Source: Haliotis asinina (taxonomy: Eukaryota > Mollusca > Gastropoda > Lepetellida > Haliotidae). From it: a stretch of 64,000 nucleotides of DNA. Below are positions 11,271 through 21,706 of this stretch, piece after piece. Each line of letters opens with the position of its first letter. Position 1 is the first letter of the stretch. Below the pieces are notes generated by a model. That model saw nothing but the letters and a program-made list of their open reading frames with translations. It was not told the DNA's origin and searched no databases. Where the stretch lies: assembly GCF_037392515.1 (NCBI RefSeq), contig NC_090295.1:21034001-21098000 (forward strand). Reading direction: 5' to 3'. The position numbers and the translations under genes were made by a program.

Positions 11271-12762
11271 AGTCCTTACGATAATTTAATAATTTATGAA
11301 GATAATTTTAAAGTGTGCCCCATCAATGTCAGAGGCTCAGAGTTAATTGTCTGCAACAATTAATTTCTTAAATGAATAACTATTCTATTATCCGCTGTTT
11401 TATTGTTTATAAATTATCATGAATTATTCGGGCCAGTAAGGTGTCTGAAGGGCCAGTGACACTTTTGGGTCGTTACCTCCACAGGTTAGTGACAGTTTGA
11501 ACCTATTTCTAAGATTGTGTGTCAGAAGTGTGTGAAAGTTGTTCTGTATAAATTTCGCACTGGCTTATATGATGTCATTCTAAGGCTGTGGCCGAGGACC
11601 ATACTGTACCATAACTATTTCCCAAACCAGAAATTAGGGTAAATACATCTTGCTCATATATGAATGATCCAGGAGGCCAAATGGTACAAACGGCAGGTCG
11701 GGTTAACTTCATTAAGTAGGGGAGCAGAGAATGATGAACGGCGACCTTGTCTCGGCTGTTCGGACATGTTGACAGTCAACTGACAGAGGCGTATAAAGGT
11801 GTCTTGTCTAGAGACTTGATTCGTAATTAAAGAGAGGCACTGCAGGGTCCCATTTTTTTTAAACAAAACAATTCCAGTGTATTTTTCGTAGCAGATACTG
11901 TCGATTTTCCCACGTCTGAAGCATAGTGTTTCTTAAACGCATGACACTCTATAGTCATACAAATAAAAAAATAAAAAAATAAAAAAATAAATAAATAAAC
12001 AAAATAAACTGCAATCACATCTAAAAAGATTTCTTAGGGACTGGTCACTTAGAGCGGTGGAGTTTGCTGGTTGGACTTGTATCCCATATTGCTGACAAAT
12101 AGTATTCTAGTTAAACTCATTCATTATTACTTGTTCTGGTCACGATATGGCTGCAGTAATGCCGATCTGACGATAAATATTAACTCACTCGCTCTAGTTA
12201 AATATTATTTAAAATTTGCCTCCGTTCCGTTTGATTCTTCTTGTTCATCCTATTGGTAGATTATCTTGCAAGACGAAAAGTCGGATCTTATTGATACGGT
12301 CTAACGTCCATTTCCCCTTCAGAATTCATGGACCGCTTCAGATTTCATGAACATTGTTTAAGTTGTGAGGTGATATCAGCGAGGAAACCATGAACGACAG
12401 GCACGCATGACGTCATGTCATGTCTGATCATGATATCTCTTTTTAACTGCCTGGTGTTTCCGTAATAGGCGGAAATACGAATACGTTATTGTTTTTATAG
12501 CAATTTTACAAACTTTATGATCAGCTTTAATCACGGAAGGCGCCTTTTAGAATGCCTTTACGCCTGTCAAAAGTTTAGTTTTTGTTCGTATTCTGATATA
12601 AACTTTCCACTATGTACATACTAATATTGGTGTTTAATTAACTTGGCATTCATTCTGTATAATGATATTTGTAAAACACCCATCACAAGGTATATTTTGA
12701 TGTACTATATGCCTATGTTCTGACAGGTTTAGTTAATTTTTTTTTCGTTTGTGTGGTTGTTA
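11271..12762. other. Nothing recognised apart from an AAAAAAT run
   Basis: A low-complexity AAAAAAT/AAAT run lies at about 11964-11998; the rest holds only short overlapping frames. Confidence 0.55.
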
Positions 12763-12857
12763 GTCGCCTTAAGTCGCCTCTTACGACAAGCATAGTCGTC
12801 TTTTATGGCATGCATGGGCTGCTGAAGGCATATTCTACCCCCGACCTTCACGGGTCC
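12763..12857 (-). repeat. SINE-B head fragment
   Basis: CGCCTCTTACGACAAGCATA through CGACCTTCACGGGTCC is the complement of the first 95 bases of the family. Confidence 0.7.
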
Positions 12858-13420
12858 AATACTGATTACAATTATCAGTGGTTCCAAAAAATTAACATGC
12901 ACTTTCCACGGAAAGTATATTTGATGCTTAAGTCCCCGTGCTATAAATAGAAGGAGTATTTAGAATAAAAGAAGTCTTCATGCAGAATATGTTAGTCGGT
13001 ACAAGCATAAAGGGTACGCGTTCTTGTTCGTGACTTCTACAACTGGCTCATAACTCAGGCACATGTGTTGAAACAGAATGCAGTTTGGCATTAGTATTTC
13101 CCAGAATTGAAACACTTAAATCCTTCTTAATATTTCGCTTTGACTGGCATTTTAGTAGCTGACACGTAACAATAATGTCAAAATAGTGCATGGACACATC
13201 ATAATTTCTGAAAGATCTTGTTGCCCGTGAAGCATTTCGGCTTCATTATACAGTAACTAACTATTTAAGCATTTTGTTGTTTAAATGAATGGTTCTCCCG
13301 TGAGAACGTGTACGTGGAGATTTCAATTTCGCCGCCATCCTGTTAGATGAATTTATTGGTCACGATTTGCCGAGGAAAACGTTTTGATGATATCTAACAG
13401 TCATCCAGGAAAGGAAGATT

Positions 13421-13530
13421 GACACCTACTAATGGAAACAGGGAACACCTACTAATGGAAACAATAGGGAATACCTACTAATGGAAACAATAGGGAAGGG
13501 AACACCTACTAATGGAAACAATAGGGAACA
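13421..13530. repeat. Short minisatellite
   Basis: Four units of CACCTACTAATGGAAACA with AATAGGGAA linkers, 23-31 bases each. Confidence 0.8.
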
Positions 13531-13671
13531 TCCTCTGTACAATACAAAACATCCGAATAAACCTGAAACTCTAGAATGTATTAATAATATGCATCTTTTA
13601 TTTCCATGTTTCTCATCGCCTGACTGACTGCAATTTTGCCAGTTGTCCCGAAAACAAGAATTATTGTCTTA

Positions 13672-14070
13672 CCTCACACTTGAATGTCGCTTTCTGGTTG
13701 GCTAAGCGCCATTCTGTTATTTTCAATGTACACCGCTGGGAATTCTGAACTCTTCTGGTGCTTCATGATAGTACTTCTTTGTCTCGAATAACATTGAATC
13801 ACGCATGAAGCACGGAAATTACCGATGTTCTGCGATTGAAAATCGAAGGAAGGGAGAAAATTCTAAATCTGTTTACCTTGTGTCGTCTGCAAAATGGCAT
13901 TTCGCCTCGCATTAAAAAAAAGTGCTTCAGATAGTTCAAAATAATAATATAGGTGTTCGGTAAGATAAATACATTGTTCACTGGTCCCTCGGGCTCAGGG
14001 AACATAAACAGACCTCGAGGGTACATGAGCCCATGGCCCCCTCGTGACCAGTGAACAACTAATAATGTTT
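13672..14070. mobile_element. TIR DNA element, family 2, truncated inverted copy
   Basis: It begins CCTCACACTTGAATGTCGC and proceeds through the reverse complement of 6561 down to about 5890, including the GACGACACAAG block and the GTTCGGTAAGATAAATAC block. An internal hairpin joins GTTCACTGGTC (near 13976) to GACCAGTGAAC (near 14047). The second terminus is not seen. A further pair, TATTCGTCACTTGACGTCAT near 14110 and its reverse complement near 14525, may belong to a larger inverted structure. Confidence 0.6.
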
Positions 14071-14134
14071 CCACCGAGTAGAACTCAGGAGCAGCAGACC
14101 CGTGACAAAAATATTCGTCACTTGACGTCATTGC

Positions 14135-15589
14135 CTTAGACTTACATGACTGTTAATTTAGTGCAGGATAAATAATTTTCTTGAATTCGCTTTTCGTAAG
14201 TTCTAAGCCAAATTTTGCACATTTGTGAGGAACAATCATACCTACAATATCATAATTTCTGTCTCATTTTCCTTTGCTCTTTCAGTGAATGGCAACAATC
14301 AATATGTACAAAGTCATGCACACCTTCAACATGGCGGCCTTTGGGATAGTGCATCTTGGAACCATACGTAAGTTGATAACTGCGATGTCATTTGTTAAAT
14401 AGTGGTAGGAGAAATGAACTGGAATTGTGTGCGAAGAGCAGAGATAATTTCAAATTTCCCACGAGTAACCACACTTCAAGAAAATTATTTCTGCTATACT
14501 GAAATAACATGCAAGTCTGTGGAAATGACGTCAAGTGACGAATACTTCTGGTACGTGCCTCTCATTCAGCTGTCACTTCTTCCTCTGTCACTGCCTAGGA
14601 TGAAGGGCGTAGGTGGACATGTGAAAATTCACATAAGTCTAAATGACATATATCATAATAGTCTTCTTTCTTTCCATTCTGTTTGCTAATATACACAGCC
14701 ATATACACTAAACCGCATAAAAACCGTCACTACCTTTTTGAAATTGGTAATCAGTTTAATTCAAACACATGTAAATAACATAATAATTGTAGGAAAAATT
14801 TCAAAACTGACATGTTTGAATACTTCATCAATACTAAGAGGTCATATGCAGCGTAAAACACGTCTTTACATGTTCTGATGCCTTTCGGTATGCACTTACC
14901 GAAACAAATCATCAAAAATGCCAATTCAGCCTAGTTGAACAAAAACGCGATGAAAGAAAGCCCGGAGTTCAAACGATTTACAAATTTTCACCCAGCCCTG
15001 GGGTAAAAACTGGTTTCAACAGCTATGCTGCGCTGCGCTCATAATGCATGGGCAGTGAATAGGGTCGCGCAGCTTGAAACAGTATGCCTGCCCGTAGTAT
15101 GAGGTCGTGAGAGGTCGTCTAATCTTGGTTGTGTACACAAACCTACTCGTTACATAAACAAAACAAAACAAAAAACATGTTGATTGTGATAAGCACACTC
15201 TGTCAAAGAGAAAACTGAATGTCTGGTTTAGTGACACTTATATGTCTGCCTGTCTGTCTGCTATTATGCAATGCGCAACTTCAGTCACTGACCACATGCA
15301 ACTAACACCGATCGGGCCTATGAGCCATACACAAAGACCGGCTAAGCACGTCGGTAAATGAACCAGTGGCCGATGAACAAGGTTCGTTACACTTGAGTGC
15401 ACACCCACCGGCTCTGACTGGGTTCGATATAGCAGGACTTCGTTTCGATGGAGGTAAACCCAAATACAAAATATTGCACTCTTGATTTGCGATTATACTC
15501 TTATAATTTTGTGGGTTTTTTTCTTAATCTTAATCATTTCTTGCATGTGACGTTTAAAGAAGAATTTCAGACGATTACAAGTCACGACA
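14135..15589. other. No gene recognised
   Basis: Only short frames. AAATGACGTCAAGTGACGAA near 14523 is the reverse complement of the DNA near 14110 and may mark the far side of the family-2 TIR element. Confidence 0.5.
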
Positions 15590-16330
15590 GGTGGCTCGAC
15601 ACGTCAATAATTGAGCGTTGACAACAGCGTTGCATTGTCTGTACATCGCTTGATGAATGCGGGCACATATTACGCCATTCCGTCGAAATCACCAATATTC
15701 TGGAACACCATAGGGCCTAGTTTGTGATTGTGAGCTATAGCACCTCACACCATTATGCTCGGACCTCCCCACGAGTCTTTCCAGAACACAATCTTCTTCA
15801 AAACGCTCCCTGAACCGTCGCCACACTCTCACACTGTAATCAGCCGTCGAGGCACATTACCGGCATTCGTCGGAGAAGATTACCGTTCGCCACTCCCAAA
15901 TGACGGCAATTCCGGTAGTGTGTGGCCCACTGGAGACGAGCACGACGATTTCGAACAGTGAGGATCGGACCCCGGTAAAGCTTGCGTTTCTGTGCTTCAA
16001 GCAACTCCGCAGTGTGTCGACGCTGATTGGTTCCTGGTGATTGCCAATGGTTGTCCGTGCTGTTTCTGTAGCCTTTGCGAAACAATTCTACAGATGATCC
16101 CGATGTTGCCTCAACGTTGTCACAGGCGGTCTTCCACTGCCAGGATGGTCAGCTGTGCTTCCAGTGGCTTGGACTCGTTGCTACTGGCGGTATATCGTAC
16201 AAACATGAACAGAAAAATCCTTTGCAACATGTCTTGCAGTCTAGCCAGCATTCAGTGTTCCTAAAGCTTGGTTCCTCTGTCGAACAGTGAATGATTCGGT
16301 GCATGTTTTCGGTGGCTCTTGTTATAGGGA
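15590..16330 (-). mobile_element. Broken Tc1-like transposase
   Basis: Minus-strand frames carry Tc1 landmarks in order: RLQDMLQRIF (helix-turn-helix region, near 16240), then SPGTNQRRHTAELL and YRGPILTVRNRRARLQWA (about 15990-15930), LLRRMPVMCLDG at the first catalytic Asp region, and a GGPSIMV block near 15760, normally SVMVWGG. Several frame changes and stops make it inactive. No terminal repeats were located. The TIR element at 16895 lies to its right. Confidence 0.7.
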
Positions 16331-16894
16331 TGCACATGCATTGTAACTTGCATGAAATACACACGAAAACCTCGTCCCGTACTTTATTAACTGGACTTTG
16401 ACTAAATGTTTGCTTTTTTCACATCAAATACCGAATCTGAGGCCAAATGTTCTTGAACATTAGCTACAAACCAGGTCTAGTTAACATGTAAAAAGTGAAA
16501 AAAAGGAAAGGAAATTAAGATGGAAATATCTGGCTAAATGTTTGGTAGGAAGATGCGGTTCAGCATATTAAAGAGTAACGAAATATCTCACCGTTGTGTC
16601 TAACTTTGTGACAGTAACATCTGATTTAGTCCAATTTGCTCTTCTTGGTTGATCTCTGATACTATTGCTTGAAGTCCATGTGTTATGGATTCAAAATCTG
16701 TGAATTCGACAACTAATGCCTTTACAGAATATATATATATATATATATTACTTCTGAATATCAAGAAAACCAAAACAGAAAAGGCGTTTTCTGTATTTCC
16801 GGATGTAGGTTTCCATAGACACTTTAAAAAAGGACAAATAAAGCTGAAACAAAATAACACTTTTGGTCTTTTTCATGTTCATTTGAACATATCA

Positions 16895-17345
16895 CAGTCT
16901 AAGTAAACTTAGTCTCAGTGTATTTCGTTACACTCCACCACTGAGTCTCACAAAACCTAGTAGAAGGTCGCGACAGGTAACCTTTGAGCGACCAATGGCC
17001 GTCCAATCAAACGCGAGACGGTTAAATAGATTTAACCAGTCAGACAACGGCTACTATTTAGGGATCGGAGGGACTTTCAAAATATTCAGGTCACTGACAC
17101 AGATCTCTCCACAAATAAAATCCGTATATAACACAGTTATTTGACCTGCAGTGTATACGCTTTGGGTTGTCTGTTGACATGGTTACAATTAGCTAATATT
17201 TCCGCAAGATAATATCCTTGAATATTGAGAAAAACACTATTTCAGCGACAGTTTACTCGCCGTTGTCATGGTTGTACGTACACCGTGTGCATCACTCAGT
17301 AGTGGAGTGTAACGAAAAGTACTGAGGATAAGTTTACTTAGACTG
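16895..17345. mobile_element. TIR DNA element, family 1, internally deleted copy with 9-base TSD
   Basis: Same TIRs as 830-1455 and over 90 percent alike by eye in the left 400 bases. A perfect 9-base duplication AACATATCA flanks it (16886-16894 and 17346-17354). The right interior present in the long copy is missing, the join falling at GTGCATCACTCAGTAG. Non-coding. Confidence 0.85.
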
Positions 17346-17394
17346 AACATATCATGACTTGATACTCGATCTTGGATACTCGAGTCTTCTACCG

Positions 17395-18200
17395 GATAGC
17401 TGGTTGACCTTGGGCGACAGGATACTACACCTCATCAGTGCACTTCCAACTTCTCTACGCTCTTGGATCTTGCTCCTAGGATCACTGATGTCAATTCTGA
17501 ATTTTATTCAACGCTGCAGGATTCATTACTAGGGGTGTGACCTTTTTGTCACAAGCTCCCATTTGACCACCGTCTCTGGATCTGACAAATAACCCAGACG
17601 CTTCCACTATGGATTGCGTATCTGGATCACCTTCGAGTAAAGGGACTGTGGTACAACTAGGAAAGGTATCTGCACGTCAGTGTCCTGAAGATGCTAGCCA
17701 CAGTCAGAGCATTCGACCACTGGTCTTGGTTCCTCCACACAGCAGCAGATATGGTGGCTACCGACTGTTGTAGTCTCCTGCGTCAACAAGCGGGAGGAAC
17801 ACGATCTTACGAGCTACTCCAAGTGGTTCCAGTTGTTTGCATTTGTGGACTTGAGCAAATCTTCAGAGAGACTCTGGTGATAGACTTATTCGTCAAATGT
17901 CACAACAACAAGCTACTGTTCTACATCAGTCCAGTTCCAGTCCCCTCGCTTGGGTCTTGGACACACTCTCGGTGTCTTTTGACAACATGACTACATACCC
18001 GGAAGTTGATTCCGGAAGTGCTTAGCAAGATCTACCAGAACAGTTGCATAGTGTAACCTCTGCCTGGCCTATGAGAACGTGGTTCCCGACCCTGCTAGAT
18101 CTCATTGACTCCCGGTTGCTTCTCCCAACTTGGCACAATCTAATCAGTGAACCAGAATCAATTTGCTGTCACAGGGATCTGAAACAACTTCAACTGTATA
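17395..18200 (+). mobile_element. DIRS-like retroelement fossil (partial)
   Basis: + strand frames give RQQAGGTRSYELLQVV (near 17790) and SAWPMRTWFPTLLDL followed by SRLLLPTW (near 18055-18130), typical of the RNase H to linker region of DIRS-type tyrosine-recombinase retrotransposons. It is broken and lacks both ends. It adjoins the 9-base duplication of the TIR element at 16895-17345. Age looks old; family call moderate. Confidence 0.5.
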
Positions 18201-18649
18201 AATAGAAATAATCCGCAGTTAACTCGAACAACAAGGATTTGGCAAGGAAATATGTTCCCATGTGATGTGATCGTGACTGATCAGCGAGAGATGGATCTTA
18301 CCACGATTGAGGACACTTCTGAGAATAAGCGTCTACTTGGTGTCACGGAGTCTCTCACCTAGTTTTGATTCACGTGCAATTCAGTGGATTGGTATGCTAC
18401 TGGCGTTTGTCCATATTGAGTACGTAACCAACAGGGAGAATATGTCGTTTGGAACCGGAAGTGATGTCACCCTACGGATATTTACGTGATACATCCTCTC
18501 GATCACACTAACTTACGCGGCATAACACCACGTGACCGGACTTAATATGTTTGATAGTAGTAGACACTTAGGTGAGATTCTCTAAGTACCACACGAATTT
18601 CTAAACTCAGAAACTCTAACTACAATTGATCAAATGTGTCTTTTTAAAT

Positions 18650-18904
18650 GAGTGAGTTTAGTTTTACGCCGCACTCAACAATATCCCAGCTGTATGGCGG
18701 CGGTCCGTAAATAATCGAGTCTGGACCAGACAATTCAGTGATCAACAACATGAGCATCGATCTGCGCAATTGGGAACCGATGACAAGTGTCAACCAAGTC
18801 AACGAGCCTGACCACCCGATCCCGTTAGTCGCCTCTTACGACAAGCATAGTCGCCTTTTATGGCAAGCATGGGCTGCTGAAGGCCTATTCTACCGCGGGA
18901 CTTT
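18650..18904 (-). repeat. SINE-B copy, near full length
   Basis: Runs from GAGTGAGTTTAGTTTTACGC to CTATTCTACCGCGGGAC on the + strand; full body in minus sense. Confidence 0.85.
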
Positions 18905-19144
18905 GTATTCTTAAAGAGGCATGGGTCTGTTATATCCATATGTATTGGATGATGAACTAACACATTGTAGCCATCAAGTCTGAACATTCCAAACTTAAAC
19001 ATAAAATTAATTAAACTTAATTGTTACAAATTTTAAATTCTTAATCATACCCGAAAAGCAGAAAATATGCCCGCATTGTTAGCACCTGTAATGACGGAAT
19101 ATCTAAATATGTCTGTTGCATCCACCTATTAAATCTGTGAAACG

Positions 19145-19184
<40 letters not shown>
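19145..19184. repeat. (GAT)n microsatellite
   Basis: About 13 perfect units. It gives a false poly-Met frame. Confidence 0.95.
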
Positions 19185-19185
<1 letters not shown>

Positions 19186-19583
19186 CAAGTATTCATCATG
19201 TTAGGTAATCTTAATCAAGCATTCTACCATAACTTAAGAAAATACTGGATTCCATTTGAAATTCTGTCGCCATCAGTTCAGTATAGTACGTCTCGGATTT
19301 TCAAAAACACAAGTCTTATCTCCTCTTATCGATACTTCTTGGTGTGATATTATACAATTCGTTCCACATGATATCAAACTATGAACGCACTTGATGGTAT
19401 TCTGTTTCAGTTATGACAACACTTTTGAGACAGGAAACTGAGACGAAAGAAAACTTTGCATATAAACAGCGTACAGCTGATGTCATACAATCAGAAACAC
19501 AAATTATGCATTTAGTAGTCAGACGTGTCAAACACGCACAGGTCATCCAGAGGACGGGTGACCTTGGAGAATGCTTCAATGTG

Positions 19584-19592
19584 TACATAAAA
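19584..19592 (+). promoter_or_regulatory. TATA-like box of copy A
   Basis: TACATAAAA lies 82 bases before the ATG in the context GTGTACATAAAAGG. The same GTGTAYATAAR block sits at the matching place in copies B and C, so it is very likely the core promoter, with transcription starting about 30 bases downstream. Confidence 0.6.
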
Positions 19593-19665
19593 GGCAGCTC
19601 GCATTCACGACTCGGCGACAGAAGGCTTCTCGTGTAAAGGTTGACTGACTTGACGATTCCTCATC

Positions 19666-21674
19666 ATGATGCTGCTGGCAGTTCTCTTCGCCAGCCTGGC
19701 TGTTGTCGCCCATGGTACCATCTGCTGTGCTCCACAGCAATGGGAGGGGTTCAAAGTCTTCACCATTGTCGATCCCTCAGGTGGACAACGTGTAAGTACC
19801 TTAATACACATTAACTTAACTTTAATTAACCATGCCACCAACGGGACTTATTATACGGGATTATTATAACTTTCAAACTGAAACTGGCTTGTTCACTTCT
19901 CTTTCTCAATGGTTTGTTTCTTGAGAAAGTTAATCAACCTAGTTGCGACGTGATTAAACACACACGTTAGTTGTCTCCCTCTCATTCCTCATAAACTCAT
20001 CTTAGTCACCTGAGAGCAGGTTTAGGAATTGTATAAATTCAACATCATTTCAGGCATCAGACATTCAACTGGTTTTCCAATACAGTAGTATCGAGTACCG
20101 AATATTACCGAGAGAACTTTTCGATCAGAAATTGTCTTCTCCAGAATGTCCTCTGTCGTTTCAAATGCCCTCTTCATCGGGCAGTTAATGAAATACCTCG
20201 GGCCTCTGCAAATGATAATAGCCTGAAAAATAGCGTTACCCTTAGATTAACACATGCTTAACTTCCCAAGCTATGTTTCTGAGAGAAAAAAATGAAAAAC
20301 ATAGAACGTGCCCGAGAAACATTTATTTATCATGCACCCTAATGTAATATGGAATTCTTCAAGTCCAGTCACACGGGACCTGCAATACGCAATTTCAAAG
20401 GTTTTGCAGTATCTATAGGAATTCATATTTAAATCATGTACATTACAGCGACTTTTGTCAAGTATTTCCGTAAATCGTGAACCTTAATTTATCTGCGCAT
20501 GGGCAGAGTGTAGTAAAGATACAGTAACACCAGGAACGAAACGTTTTGTGTTTTAACGTGGAATGTAAATGATGGTGTTACTACTAATATTGGTGAAACG
20601 GACAATAGCTAGAGCTAGAGATCAGTTCTAAAGTCTTATTGCTACCCTTTCAAATTTTCAATAATAATGTCTGTCAGATCGTGACTGAATATGCAGAAAG
20701 TTAACAGAAAGCGCTGTATTCTTTACTTTTCCGGGTACTGGATTCCGATTCGGGTAAGCACATGCGGGTACTCGATTCCATTTTTCATACCCGTCCCAAT
20801 TATAGTGCTACCACTCTGTCGTTAGCGTATCCTGCCTACGTTCCAAAGTTCTTGGCGCTTATTAGTTCATTAGTAAGCCACTAAGACATGCGTCAAATCA
20901 TGAATCACGCCTTGTCTGTCTTGTATGTTGAATGCACTGAAAGGATACCGGGTTAAAATTATCCTACATCGTACGGAGACAAAACATTGGAACAGTCGTT
21001 TATGAAATATCCCTTTCTTCCTACCTTATGTGAATGGTTGCATATAATAACAGGATTGTCTTGTCCAGAATGGAATATTTACATACGCATTACAGTAGCC
21101 ATTTATCTCTTGTTTAATCGCTTAATGTCTTCTCGACCCGTGAAGGTCCCGGGGTAGAATAGGCCTTCCGCAACCCATGCTTGCTTGCCATAAAAGGCAA
21201 AAAAAATGCTTGTCGTAAGAGGCGACTAACGGGATCGGGTGGTCAGGCTCACTGACTTGGTTGTCACATGTCATCGATTCCCAATTGCGCAGATCGATGC
21301 TCATGTTGTTTATCACCGGATTGTCTGGTCCAGACTCGATTATTTACAGACCGCTGCCATATAGGTGTAATATCCTCAGTGCGGCGTAAAACTAAACTCA
21401 CTCACTAATGTCTTCTCTGCCCAGACTCGGCAATTCTATTCCTACGATGCCCACAACCAGAGATACGCCTTCAGCAGCAACTTCACTAATTCTGTCAGCT
21501 CCTACAAGGAAATATGGGACTACCGCCAGGTAAGACACATAATTGGAGTGAATCATCATCTTCATCAACAATACTATTATTGATACTAGCTTGTATTGGA
21601 AATGGGGAAGTCACATAACACAATGTCTAGCAGAAAATATGAATGTTCTACACCTTGGGTTGATTGATTGATTC

Positions 21675-21706
<32 letters not shown>

